A stretch of 33,130 bases of DNA from Nostocoides japonicum T1-X7 (lineage in GTDB: Bacteria > Actinomycetota > Actinomycetes > Actinomycetales > Dermatophilaceae). Each line of letters begins with the position of its first letter. Positions within the stretch are counted from its first letter, which is position 1. Below are positions 23,061-31,500 of the stretch, one piece after another. The stretch is taken from assembly GCF_001046855.1 (NCBI RefSeq), contig NZ_HF570958.1, positions 1,612,631 to 1,645,760 of the forward strand, in the 5' to 3' direction. The notes beneath the pieces are model-generated. The model saw only the letters and a program-made list of their open reading frames with translations. It ran no database searches and was not told the DNA's origin. The position numbers were made by a program, and so were the translations under genes.

Positions 23061-24695
23061 TCACTTCGCCCCACCGAGGTGGGCCGCCCACGGGTAGTAC
23101 ACGTAGTCGAAGGAGGCCGGGGCACCGGTGATCCGCTTGTTCATCCACACCGTGTTGACGAGACCGACGCCGGGCACCATGGGGAGCAGCTGCTCGTGGA
23201 GCGTCCGCTCCATCTGCGCGACGAGCCGGGCGCGGACCGCCGGGTCCTTCGTGCCGACGGCCTTGGCGTAGACCGCGTCGATGCCGTCGTAGCCGTACTG
23301 GTTGAACGTCCCGCCGGTCACGGCGGTGATGCCCAGCCAGTCCATGGGATCGGCGACGTTCGGCCAGAACTGGGTGTAGAGGATGTCGACGCCGGCCCGG
23401 GTCTGAGGGTCGTAGAGGTAGTTGGAGTAGCCGGTCGTCGGCACGACCTTGAGCCGGAAGTCCAGGCCGATCCGGCCCGCCGCGTCCTTGACGGCGAGCC
23501 CGAGCTGCTGGGTGTCGGAGGTGTCGGGCACGACCATGGTGATGGGCCGCGACCGGACGTCCGCCGGCACGCTCTGGACGATCTTGCGCGCCGCCGCATA
23601 GTCGGCGGACCTCGGCGCCGGGAGGGACGCCGCGAGGGCGTCGAGCTGCTTGGCCGCGAAACCGTAGGCCGCGGGCGGAGTCTGCATCGTCAGGGGTGAC
23701 GCCAGGCCCGCGTAGATCCGGTTCCCCACGCCCTTCCAGTCGATGGCCAGCTGGAGGGCCCTGCGGAGCTGGAGGTTGCTCATCGGGCCCTTGGGGTTGG
23801 CATACACGATGGTGATGTTCAACGGCGCCGGCCCGACCGTGAGCGTTCCCACCGGGCTGTTCCGCAGCTGGGTGTACCCGGACGTCGGGACGCCGTAGGT
23901 GCCGTCGATCTCCCCGCTGAGCAGGCCTGCGGTGATCGCCGAGTTGTCGGTGAGGAAGGTGAAGACGAGCGTGCCGACCTTGGGCCTCAGGCTCGCGTTC
24001 CAGTAGTGCGGGTTGCGCACGAGGGTGATCGACTGTCCCTGCGCCCACTTCTCGAACTCGAAGGGGCCGGTGCACATCACCCCGGTGCTCGGGGAGCCGA
24101 AGCTCTTCGCGTGCTCGAGGAAGAACTTCTTCTCGACGACGACGCCGGCGTAGTCGGCCAGCTCGCTGTTGAACAGGTAGTCCGGGCTGCGGAGCGTGAC
24201 GGTGACCTGGTGGGGTCCGGTGACGTCGACGGACTTCACGTTGAGGTAGAGGTAGTTGTAGAACGACGTCTTGTCGGTGAGGTTCTCGCGGAGGCTGAAG
24301 GCGACGTCCTCCGCCGTCATCGGGCTGCCGTCCCAGAACGTCACGTCGTCGCGCAGGTCGTAGACCCAGTGCAGGGGGTCCGGGTTGTGGTATGCCGTCG
24401 CGAGGTTGGGCTTGATGCCGAAGTCGGGGGTCTGCGCGAGGAGGTTCTCGCACATGTTCGAGTTGATCATGTTCGGCGTGTAGTCCGCCGAGTGGTAGGG
24501 GTCGACGGTCTGCGGCTCGCCCTCGAAGACGTTCCAGGTGACCTTGTCGACGAAGGAGGTCGCGGGGGTCGTCGTGATCCGCAGTGCCCCCGCGTCGAGC
24601 CCGGCCTGCGAGCCGTGGGTCCCCATGCTGCAGGCGGCGAGCAGCATCGCGACGCCGCCGGCGACCAGGGTGCAGAGGGCTCTCGTGGATCTCAT
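23061..24695 (-). CDS. Peptide-type ABC importer substrate-binding lipoprotein (SBP family 5)
   Basis: 544-aa lipoprotein. The signal peptide MRSTRALCTLVAGG ends in the lipobox LLAAC (Cys21), so the mature protein is anchored outside the membrane. The body is family-5 binding protein: VDPYHSADYTPNMINSNMCENL, WVYDLRDDVTFWDGSPMTAEDVAFSL, FEFEKWAQG, YGVPTSGY and the C-terminal lobe with VKDAAGRIGLDFRLKVV. ATG 24695 overlaps the stop of the ATPase gene (ATGA). Members of this family bind peptides, nickel, opines, sugars or other amides, so the ligand is open. It is unusually placed last among the transporter genes; 61 bp then separate it from the TetR gene. Confidence 0.93.
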   Translation of the reverse strand: MRSTRALCTLVAGGVAMLLAACSMGTHGSQAGLDAGALRITTTPATSFVDKVTWNVFEGEPQTVDPYHSADYTPNMINSNMCENLLAQTPDFGIKPNLATAYHNPDPLHWVYDLRDDVTFWDGSPMTAEDVAFSLRENLTDKTSFYNYLYLNVKSVDVTGPHQVTVTLRSPDYLFNSELADYAGVVVEKKFFLEHAKSFGSPSTGVMCTGPFEFEKWAQGQSITLVRNPHYWNASLRPKVGTLVFTFLTDNSAITAGLLSGEIDGTYGVPTSGYTQLRNSPVGTLTVGPAPLNITIVYANPKGPMSNLQLRRALQLAIDWKGVGNRIYAGLASPLTMQTPPAAYGFAAKQLDALAASLPAPRSADYAAARKIVQSVPADVRSRPITMVVPDTSDTQQLGLAVKDAAGRIGLDFRLKVVPTTGYSNYLYDPQTRAGVDILYTQFWPNVADPMDWLGITAVTGGTFNQYGYDGIDAVYAKAVGTKDPAVRARLVAQMERTLHEQLLPMVPGVGLVNTVWMNKRITGAPASFDYVYYPWAAHLGGAK

Positions 24696-25543
24696 GCGTC
24701 GTCCTCCGTCGGATCGGCACCGGACAGGGCGGCGAGGGCGCTCTCGGGCGTCCACCCCGGGCGCGGGACGCTGCTGCGCAGCAGCCTCGTGTACGCGTGC
24801 TGCGGCTCGTCGAGGACCCGTGGCGTCGGTCCGTGCTCGACGACGCGGCCGTGCCGCATGACGAGGGTGTCGTCGGTGATCTGGCGGATCACGGCGAGGT
24901 CGTGGCTGATGAACAGGTAGCTGATCCCGGTCCGCTCGCGAATGTCGGCGAGCAGGTTGAGGATCTGGGCCTGGATCGACACGTCGAGCGCCGACACGGC
25001 CTCGTCGAGGATGAGGATCCGGGGCTCGGCGGCGAGCGCCCGGGCGATGGCGACCCGCTGCCGCTGGCCGCCGGAGAGGGCCCGGGGCACAGCGCGCAGC
25101 TGGCGGTCGTCGAGGCCGACGAGGGCGGCGAGCTCCTCGACCCGGTCGCTCACCTCCCCCGCCCGGCCGCGCACGTGGACCGAGACGGCCTCGGACAGGC
25201 ACGACCCGATCGTCTGGTGGCGGTCGAGGGAGGTGTACGGATCCTGGAAGACGATCTGGATGCGGCGTCCCCGCTCGCGCCACTGGCGCGCCGTCCGGGC
25301 CGGCGTCGTGTGGTCGACCCCCTCGATGAGGATCCGGCCCGTCGTGGGCCGCTCGAGGCCGATGAGCATCCGGGCCGTCGTCGTCTTGCCGGAGCCGGAC
25401 TCGCCGACGATCCCGAGCGATCCGCCCGCCGCCAGCTCGAACTCGACACCGTCGACCGCGAGGACGTCGTGCCCCCGACCCCGGCCGGGGAAGGACTTGC
25501 TGAGGCCCTCGACGCGCAGGATGACCTCGCCCGTGGTGGTCAT
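24692..25543 (-). CDS. ABC importer ATP-binding protein (DppF/OppF-type)
   Basis: 283-aa cytoplasmic ATPase of the oligopeptide/dipeptide importer. Walker A is GESGSGKTT, the Q-loop is in IVFQDPYTSLD, the signature is LSGGQRQRV, Walker B is ILILDEAVSALD and the H-loop is FISHDLAV. It lacks the cysteine-rich C-terminal extension found in its partner. Its ATG (25543) overlaps the partner's stop by one base (TGATG) and its stop overlaps the lipoprotein start. Together the two ATPases would form the nucleotide-binding heterodimer. Confidence 0.94.
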   Translation of the reverse strand: MTTTGEVILRVEGLSKSFPGRGRGHDVLAVDGVEFELAAGGSLGIVGESGSGKTTTARMLIGLERPTTGRILIEGVDHTTPARTARQWRERGRRIQIVFQDPYTSLDRHQTIGSCLSEAVSVHVRGRAGEVSDRVEELAALVGLDDRQLRAVPRALSGGQRQRVAIARALAAEPRILILDEAVSALDVSIQAQILNLLADIRERTGISYLFISHDLAVIRQITDDTLVMRHGRVVEHGPTPRVLDEPQHAYTRLLRSSVPRPGWTPESALAALSGADPTEDDA

Positions 25544-26553
25544 CACGCGACCCCCTCGGTCGTCGACGGGCCGGTGAGCATCCGGCCGCGGAGCTCCTCG
25601 GCCCGGATGCAGCGGCTGTGGCCGTCCCCGATGGGCACGAGCTGCGGCTCCTGCGTCGTACAGGCCGCGACGGCGTGCGGGCACCGGGGCGCGAAGGCGC
25701 AGCCGGGCGGCACCTCGTATGCCGTCGTCGGGTATCCGGGGATGGCCGGCAGCCGCCGGGTCGCCCGGTCGATGTCCGGGCGGGCCTGGGCCAGCGCGGC
25801 GGTGTACGGATGGAGCGGGTCCTCGTGGAGGGAGGCGCCGCGGTGCTGCTCGACGACGGAACCGGCATACATGACGATCGTCTCGTCGCACACGGCGGCG
25901 GCGAGATCGAGATCGTGGGTGATGAAGAGCATCGCCATGCCGTACTCGGCCCGCAGGCGCCCGAGGATGGCCATGACCTCCGCCTGGGTCGAGACGTCGA
26001 GCGCGGTCGTCGGCTCGTCCGCGAGGATGAGCCGCGGCCGCACGGCGAGGGTCGCGGCGATCATGACGCGTTGGAGGAGACCGCCGGACAGCTCGTGGGG
26101 GTACTGCCGCAGCCGGCGCGCGCCGTCGGCGATCCCGACCTCCGCGAGCAGCTCGACGGCCCGGGCACCGGCGGCCCGCGACGACATGCCGCCGTTGATC
26201 CGCAGCGCCTCGGTGAGGAAGTCGCCGATCCGGCGCACGGGGTTGATGGCCGACCGGGGGTCCTGGAAGATCATCGACACGTCGCCGGCGCGGTAGCGCC
26301 GCAGCGCCTCCCCCCGCAGGTCGACGATCGAGGCGCCGTCGAACTCGAGCCGGCCCCGGACGCGGGCCCCCGGCGGCAGCAGCCGGGCGACGGCCCGCGC
26401 GGTCATCGACTTGCCCGACCCCGACTCGCCGACGAGGCCGACGGTCCGGCCCGGCTCGAGCGAGAACGAGACGTCGTGGAGCACGGTCCGCAGCTCCCCG
26501 TCGACGGGAAGCGCGATGTTGAGCGCCTCGACCTGCAGGAGCGGCGTCGTCAT
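25543..26553 (-). CDS. ABC importer ATP-binding protein (DppD/OppD-type)
   Basis: 336-aa ATPase with Walker A GESGSGKSM, Q-loop FQDPRSAINPVRRIG, signature LSGGLLQRV (a variant usual for this subgroup), Walker B LILADEPTTALD and H-loop FITHDLDL. The C-terminal oligopeptide/dipeptide extension is present with its cysteines: CAFAPRCPHAVAAC and HSRCIRAEE, which bind an Fe-S cluster in some relatives. The start overlaps the stop of the permease gene (ATGA at 26553-26550). Confidence 0.94.
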   Translation of the reverse strand: MTTPLLQVEALNIALPVDGELRTVLHDVSFSLEPGRTVGLVGESGSGKSMTARAVARLLPPGARVRGRLEFDGASIVDLRGEALRRYRAGDVSMIFQDPRSAINPVRRIGDFLTEALRINGGMSSRAAGARAVELLAEVGIADGARRLRQYPHELSGGLLQRVMIAATLAVRPRLILADEPTTALDVSTQAEVMAILGRLRAEYGMAMLFITHDLDLAAAVCDETIVMYAGSVVEQHRGASLHEDPLHPYTAALAQARPDIDRATRRLPAIPGYPTTAYEVPPGCAFAPRCPHAVAACTTQEPQLVPIGDGHSRCIRAEELRGRMLTGPSTTEGVA

Positions 26554-27422
26554 GACCGGCCCTCCGAGCGGGTCGTCAGCCGGTCGCCGAGGACGTTGGC
26601 CGCGGCGACGGTCGCGACGATGAGGGCGCCGGCGTAGAACGACTCCTGGGGGTACCGCTGGAGGATGCCGGCCAGTCCCTCCCCGACCATGGCGCCCCAG
26701 TCGGCCGTCGGCGGCTGGACGCCGAGCCCGATGAACGACAGGCCCGCGAGGTCGATGAGGGCGAACCCGAAGGAGATCGTCGCGTTGGCGAGGACGAGCG
26801 TGCGGATGTTGGGCAGGATGTGCCGGACGCAGATCGACAGGCCGTGGATGCCCTGGACGCGCAGGGCCGCGATGTACGGCATACCTCTCTCGCGGAGGGC
26901 CGCGCTGCGGGCGATCCGCGCCATGTACGGCGTGTACGCGATGGACAGGGCGGCGACCGCCGCGGGCAGCCCGGCGCCGAAGAGGGCCGTCGCGAGGATC
27001 GCGAGGAGCAGCCCGGGGAAGGCGAAGACGGCGTCGACGACGCGGGCCACGGCGGTGTCGAACCACCCGCCGAACCACGCGGCGGCGAGGGCGAGGACGG
27101 TGCCGAGGATCGTCGAGGCGACGACGACGAGGAGCGGTCCGATGACAGCGGTCCGCGCTCCGACGACCAGGCGGGTCAGCAGGTCGCGGCCGTTCGCGTC
27201 CTGGCCGAGCCAGTGCTCGACGCTCGGCGCGCCGAAGCCCTGGGCGAGGTTGCCCTCGTTGGGGTCCTGCGAGGCGAGCAGGGGTCCGACGACGGCGAGG
27301 AGCAGGACGAGGACGAGGACGCCGATCGAGAGCCATCCCGAGACGCCGAGGCCGCGCGTCCAGCCCCAGGTCCGCCGTCGGGGCGGGGTGACCTCCACCT
27401 CCCCGGCGGTCAGCGTGGTCAT
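26550..27422 (-). CDS. ABC importer permease (DppC/OppC-type)
   Basis: 290-aa membrane permease with an N-terminal cytoplasmic arginine-rich tail, TM1 (SIGVLVLVLLLAVVGPLLA), the OppC_N element WLGQDANGRDLLTRLVVGAR, and four to five more membrane segments. The EAA-type coupling loop is YIAALRVQGIHGLSICVRHILPNI. It pairs with the DppB-type permease upstream to form the channel. Its start overlaps that gene's stop (ATGA at 27422-27419). Confidence 0.93.
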   Translation of the reverse strand: MTTLTAGEVEVTPPRRRTWGWTRGLGVSGWLSIGVLVLVLLLAVVGPLLASQDPNEGNLAQGFGAPSVEHWLGQDANGRDLLTRLVVGARTAVIGPLLVVVASTILGTVLALAAAWFGGWFDTAVARVVDAVFAFPGLLLAILATALFGAGLPAAVAALSIAYTPYMARIARSAALRERGMPYIAALRVQGIHGLSICVRHILPNIRTLVLANATISFGFALIDLAGLSFIGLGVQPPTADWGAMVGEGLAGILQRYPQESFYAGALIVATVAAANVLGDRLTTRSEGRS

Positions 27423-28465
27423 GACGGGCCCCTTCCGACGGCGATCCGGGGATCGAGGAACGAGTAGAGGAGGTCGATCAGGGTGTTGAGGACGACGAAG
27501 CTCGTCACGTAGATGAGGCAGATGGCCTGGACGACCGGGAAGTCCTTCTGCTGCACCGCCGTCACGAGGAAGCTGCCGAGGCCGTTGAGCTGGAAGACCT
27601 GCTCGACGACGACGCTGCCGGCGATGAGTCCGGCGACGGTCAGCCCGGCGACGGTGAGCATGGGGACCGCCGCGTTGCGGATGACGTGGCGCCGGACGAC
27701 GAACCGGTACGGCAGCCCGCGGCTGATCGCCGTCTGGACGTGGTCGGCGGCGAGCTCCTCGCGGACGGCGGCGTTGGTGAGCCTGCCGACGAAGGCGACG
27801 GACGCGAGGGCGAGCGCCACCGAGGGCAGGACGAGGTGGTGGATGCGGTCGAGGAGGCCGGACCCCGATCCGAAGACGGGGAACCACCCGAGGTCGACGG
27901 CGAAGACGAGGGTGAGGACCACCGCGGCGACGAAGGCCGGGACGGCCATCAGGGCGGTCGAGGTGCCCATCAGGGTGCCCGCGAGGCGGCCCGGTCGGAG
28001 TCCGGCGTAGATCCCGATGCTGAGCCCGAGGACGATGATGAGGACCGCCGAGAAGAGGACGAGGGCCACGGTGTTGACCACCCGGGACGCGATGAGGGAC
28101 CCGACGCTGTCGTGGTAGAGGATCGAGGTGCCGAAGTCCCCGTGGAGGACGCCCGTGAGCCAGTGCCAGTACTGCGCCGGGACCGACTCGTCGAGGTGGT
28201 ACTCGTGCTCGAGCGCCTTGACGGCCTCGGGCGACATCGACCGGCCGTGGGTGAGGAAGGTGATCGGCGACCCGGGGGCGAGGAAGAGGGCGCCGAAGAT
28301 GACGATGCTCGCGACGAAGAGGGTGGCGACGAGCCCGACGACGCGGGCGACGGCGAAGCGGGCGATCGCGAGCCCGCTGCCGCGGCGACGCGTCGGGGCA
28401 GCGGGCGTCGTGGGTGTGCCAGGTGCCCCGGATGCGGTGGGTGCTCCGCCGGCCTGGGCCGTCAT
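27419..28465 (-). CDS. ABC importer permease (DppB/OppB-type)
   Basis: 348-aa permease. After a Pro/Ala/Gly-rich cytoplasmic N-terminus the first membrane segment (VVGLVATLFVASIVIFGALFLAPGSP) and the family loop LTHGRSMSPEAVKALEHEYHLDESVPAQYWHWL are typical of DppB. The EAA loop reads VQTAISRGLPYRFVVRRHVIRNAAVP. The C-terminus DLLYSFLDPRI is also characteristic. ATG 28465 overlaps the amidohydrolase stop (ATGA). Confidence 0.93.
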   Translation of the reverse strand: MTAQAGGAPTASGAPGTPTTPAAPTRRRGSGLAIARFAVARVVGLVATLFVASIVIFGALFLAPGSPITFLTHGRSMSPEAVKALEHEYHLDESVPAQYWHWLTGVLHGDFGTSILYHDSVGSLIASRVVNTVALVLFSAVLIIVLGLSIGIYAGLRPGRLAGTLMGTSTALMAVPAFVAAVVLTLVFAVDLGWFPVFGSGSGLLDRIHHLVLPSVALALASVAFVGRLTNAAVREELAADHVQTAISRGLPYRFVVRRHVIRNAAVPMLTVAGLTVAGLIAGSVVVEQVFQLNGLGSFLVTAVQQKDFPVVQAICLIYVTSFVVLNTLIDLLYSFLDPRIAVGRGPS

Positions 28466-30081
28466 GCCGACCACACCGTTCGCCCGCCGACGACGGTCCG
28501 GACCACCGCGGCCTCGAGCAGCTCCTCGGGAGGCGCGCTGAAGACGTCGCGGTCGAGGACGACGAAGTCCGCGGCGAGCCCGGCGGCCAGCTGCCCGAAC
28601 TGCTCCTCGGCCCCGCAGGCCCAGGCGGCGTCCCGCGTCGCGTGGGTCACCGCCTCGGTGAGTGGCAGGGCGTACCGCTCGAGGTTCGGGGGGAGGCTCG
28701 GGTCGAAGGCGGAGCGCCGGGTCGCGGCGATGAACAGGTTGCGCAGCGGCGGGTAGGGAGCGGTCGGCGAGTCGGTGCCGAAGGCCAGGGCGGCCCCGGC
28801 ACCGGTCAGCTCCGGCCACGGGAAGCCCCGGTCGACGCGGTCGTCGCCGAGCATGGCCCGCCAGTTCTCCTGGATGGCCGGGTCGGCATGGACCGGCTGC
28901 ATGCTCGCGGTGATGCCCAGCGCCGCGAGCCGGGCGATGTCGGCCGCGTCGACGACCTCGAGGTGCTCGATGCGGTGCCGGCGCCGGCGCGGGCCGTTGT
29001 CGCGGACCGCCGCCTCGACGGCGTCGACGGCGATGCGGACGGCCTCGTCGCCGATGGCGTGCATCGCGACCTGCAGACCCGCCGCGTCGGCCGCCGTCAC
29101 GACGGCGGACAGGTTCGCCGGGTCCCAGATCGCGTCGGGGAGGGAGCCGTCGGCGTACGGCCGCTTGAGGGCGGCGGTGCATCCGTCGACCGTGCCGTCG
29201 ACGAGGATCTTGATGCCCGCCACGCGGAGCGAGGGGGAGGCATGCCGTCGGGCCTGCCGGGCCGCCTCCGCGACGGCCGCGAGGCTCGCCTCGAGGGGGA
29301 CGGCGCCGTCGAGGACCCAGTGGCCGACGAGGTGCGCGGTGAGGGTGCCGGCCTCCTCGGCGCGGCTCATGGCGGCGAGGTCCTCCGCGGTGAGGCCCAT
29401 GTCGACGGCGGCCGTGATGCCGGCCCGCCGGTACCCGTCGAGGGCGACCCGGAGATGGGCGTCGCGGTCGGCGTCGGTGGCCCGGTCGTTGAGGTAGGGC
29501 CAGACGAGCTGCTGCATGGCGGTCTCGTCGATGAAGCCGGTCGGCTCCCCGGTCGTCGGGTCCCGCTCGATGCGGCCCCCGGGCGGGTCGGGGGTCGATG
29601 CGTCGATACCGAGCTCGGCGAGCGCCGCCGAGTTGACCCAGATGGAATGGAAGTCGTAGGCCTCGGCGTAGACCGGGCGGTCCGCGACAACGGCGTCGAG
29701 CATCTGGCGGTCGGGGCGCCCGCCGACCGCCGCGTGGACCCACGAGTGGGCCCGGACGCGCGGCACGTCCGGGTGCTCCGCCGCCCACGTCCGGATGCGC
29801 GCCTGGATGCCGGCGAGATCCGGCGCTCCCGTGAGGTCGGCGTAGCCCTGGACCTCCCCCGTCGAGACGACGTGCGCGTGGCCGTCGACGAACCCGGGCA
29901 GGACGAGACGGCCGCCGAGATCGACCTCGTCCGTATGCGGACCGGCGACCCGGCGCGCCGTCTCGAGGTCGCCGACGTAGGCGATCGCGTCGTCGTCGAC
30001 GACGAGGGCCTGCGCCCAGGGACGGGCGCCCGCCGTGAAGACGGTGGCGTTGGCATACGTCGTCCGGTGGCGTGTGGACAT
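28462..30081 (-). CDS. YtcJ-like amidohydrolase (metal-dependent, family 3)
   Basis: 539-aa amidohydrolase-superfamily enzyme of the YtcJ/AepA type. The composite beta-sandwich and TIM barrel carries the metal motif GFVDGHAHV. IKILVDGTVDG and the HAIGDEAVRIAVDA and RHRIEHLEVV histidines lie in the barrel, and the final Asp in LAFGTDSPTAP. No signal peptide, so it acts in the cytoplasm on the imported compound. ATG 30081 (MSTRHRTTYANATVF) is preferred to an upstream in-frame start because AGGAG precedes it and the family N-terminus begins here. It is the first gene of the ABC operon and overlaps the first permease. Members hydrolyse N-substituted amides or formamides; the substrate here is unknown. 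Confidence 0.9.
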   Translation of the reverse strand: MSTRHRTTYANATVFTAGARPWAQALVVDDDAIAYVGDLETARRVAGPHTDEVDLGGRLVLPGFVDGHAHVVSTGEVQGYADLTGAPDLAGIQARIRTWAAEHPDVPRVRAHSWVHAAVGGRPDRQMLDAVVADRPVYAEAYDFHSIWVNSAALAELGIDASTPDPPGGRIERDPTTGEPTGFIDETAMQQLVWPYLNDRATDADRDAHLRVALDGYRRAGITAAVDMGLTAEDLAAMSRAEEAGTLTAHLVGHWVLDGAVPLEASLAAVAEAARQARRHASPSLRVAGIKILVDGTVDGCTAALKRPYADGSLPDAIWDPANLSAVVTAADAAGLQVAMHAIGDEAVRIAVDAVEAAVRDNGPRRRRHRIEHLEVVDAADIARLAALGITASMQPVHADPAIQENWRAMLGDDRVDRGFPWPELTGAGAALAFGTDSPTAPYPPLRNLFIAATRRSAFDPSLPPNLERYALPLTEAVTHATRDAAWACGAEEQFGQLAAGLAADFVVLDRDVFSAPPEELLEAAVVRTVVGGRTVWSA

Positions 30082-30125
30082 GCGCGGTGGTGCTCCTGCC
30101 GTGACCCGAGGAGGTGTTGGGCGTG

Positions 30126-30155
30126 AATACAAGCACTTGTCACGTGAACTGTCAA
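30126..30155 (-). promoter_or_regulatory. Promoter of the amidohydrolase/ABC operon
   Basis: On the minus strand a consensus -35 TTGACA (30155-30150) is followed by an 18-bp spacer and TGTATT (30131-30126). Transcription would start near 30118, about 37 nt before the ATG at 30081. The -35 lies inside one arm of the palindrome 30147-30169, so binding there would control the operon directly. Confidence 0.75.
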
Positions 30156-30169
30156 TAGGCGTGACAGTT
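30147..30169. promoter_or_regulatory. Operator AACTGTCA-N7-TGACAGTT
   Basis: Perfect 8-bp inverted repeat with a 7-nt centre (ATAGGCG). One arm contains the operon's -35 hexamer. Half-site spacing is 15 bp centre to centre, fitting a dimeric regulator: the PucR protein encoded immediately upstream or the TetR encoded inside the operon. A second, overlapping repeat TGTCACG/CGTGACA (30138-30144, 30160-30166) is also present. Confidence 0.75.
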
Positions 30170-30186
30170 ATTGTGCCGGTGACGTC

Positions 30187-31386
30187 TCAGCCGCGACCCC
30201 GGATCCGGGCGGCCTCGAGGGCGACATGGAGGGTGGCGGCCTGCACGGGGTGGGTGATGTCGATGCCCGTGAGCTCCTCGAGGCGCCCCAGGCGGTATCG
30301 GACCGTGTTGCGGTGCAGGTGGAGCTGCTCGGCCGCCGCGGAGGTGGACCCGCCGGTGTCGAGCCAGACGCGAGCCGTCTCCAGGAGCGTCGTGGCATCG
30401 GGCTGCCCCCGGTCGAGGACGGGCTCGAGGAGCTCGAGGACCGTGTCGGCACCGTCCGGGCTCCCGGCGAGGAGGACCGCGACGGGCCGGTCCTCGTAGC
30501 CGACGACCTCCGACGTCCCCGGCGTGGCCGCCGCGAGGGCGAGGCGGGCCTGCCGCGTCGCCGCCGGGGCCAGGTCGAGGGTCGCGAAGGGCCTGCTGCG
30601 GCCCACGCGGGTCGTCGCCATCGCACGGAGGTCCTCCGACAGGGCCGCGGTGCCGTAGCCGACGCGCAGCGCGACGAGGCCCTCGTGGCTGTCGGGCGTG
30701 AGGCGCCACGCCGACTGCACGTGCCGGCCGGAGAGCCGTCGCTCGGCGTCGGGCAGGGCCTCGGCCCCCGGGGTGTGGCACTCGGCGGACACGACGACGA
30801 ACTCGGTGCCCCGCAGGTCGAGGACGGCGGCGGACGACCAGTCCTGGCGGGCCGCGGCGACGTCGCCGTCGAGGAGCGTCCCGACGAGGACGGCCCGCGT
30901 CTCGTGGTCGCGGCGCGCCCGGTCGAGGACGACCGCCCGGTAGGCCTCGCTCGCGGCGGCCGCGATGTCGTCGCTGATGCCCCAGATGTCGGCGGCGGCG
31001 GGGAGGAGGTCCGACCTCGTCGAGTTGTCGGCCTGCTCGACGAGGATCTCCCAGACACAGCGTCCGCCCACCCGGAACGCCTGGAGCATCACGGCATACG
31101 ACACCCCCTGCTCGGCACGGCGGGCGCCGGTCGCCTGGGCCGCGGCGATGTTGGGCCCGGGCCGGCCGACGACGGTGCTGAGGATGTCCCGCAGGTTCTG
31201 TGCGCAGGACCGCTCCAGGTCCTCGGCGGCGACGAGCGGGTTGTCGACGTATGCCGGCACTTCCCGCCGGATGCGGTCCGCCATCCTCGTGGCCAGGTCG
31301 TCGCTCTGCGGGAGCAGCGCTGTGCACAGATCCCGCACGGTCTCGGCGAACGTCGGCGGTGCCACGGAAGGATCGTAGCGAGGCAT
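30187..31386 (-). CDS. PucR-family transcriptional regulator
   Basis: 399-aa regulator with the PucR C-terminal HTH ([26 protein letters not shown]). Upstream are a GGDEF-like middle domain and an N-terminal helical sensor region ([19 protein letters not shown]), the usual layout of CdaR/PucR-type activators in actinobacteria. PucR proteins respond to purines, aromatic acids or fatty acyl compounds. ATG 31386 fits family length; no clear Shine-Dalgarno is seen. It sits on the same strand just before the amidohydrolase operon and is divergent from the acyl-CoA ligase at 31501, so it could control both. The coding end is 17 bp from the operator at 30147-30169. Confidence 0.92.
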   Translation of the reverse strand: MPRYDPSVAPPTFAETVRDLCTALLPQSDDLATRMADRIRREVPAYVDNPLVAAEDLERSCAQNLRDILSTVVGRPGPNIAAAQATGARRAEQGVSYAVMLQAFRVGGRCVWEILVEQADNSTRSDLLPAAADIWGISDDIAAAASEAYRAVVLDRARRDHETRAVLVGTLLDGDVAAARQDWSSAAVLDLRGTEFVVVSAECHTPGAEALPDAERRLSGRHVQSAWRLTPDSHEGLVALRVGYGTAALSEDLRAMATTRVGRSRPFATLDLAPAATRQARLALAAATPGTSEVVGYEDRPVAVLLAGSPDGADTVLELLEPVLDRGQPDATTLLETARVWLDTGGSTSAAAEQLHLHRNTVRYRLGRLEELTGIDITHPVQAATLHVALEAARIRGRG

Positions 31387-31400
31387 TGTGCATGCGCACA
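31387..31400. promoter_or_regulatory. Inverted repeat in the pucR/ligase divergent gap
   Basis: TGTGC-ATGC-GCACA directly abuts the pucR start codon within the 114-bp divergent gap (31387-31500). Possible autoregulatory site. No convincing -35/-10 pair for the ligase is visible in this gap. Confidence 0.35.
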
Positions 31401-31500
31401 GTCACTGGCGCATGGATTCGGTGCCCCGGCCCGAAGCGCCGAAGGGGTCGCCCACGGGACATTCGAAGGGTCAGACAGCCCCTCCCCGAGAGAGCCCGCC

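Noticed and set aside
30141..30146. CACGTG as a separate regulatory site
   Set aside because: A 6-bp palindrome is expected by chance; the 8+8 palindrome beside it is far stronger.
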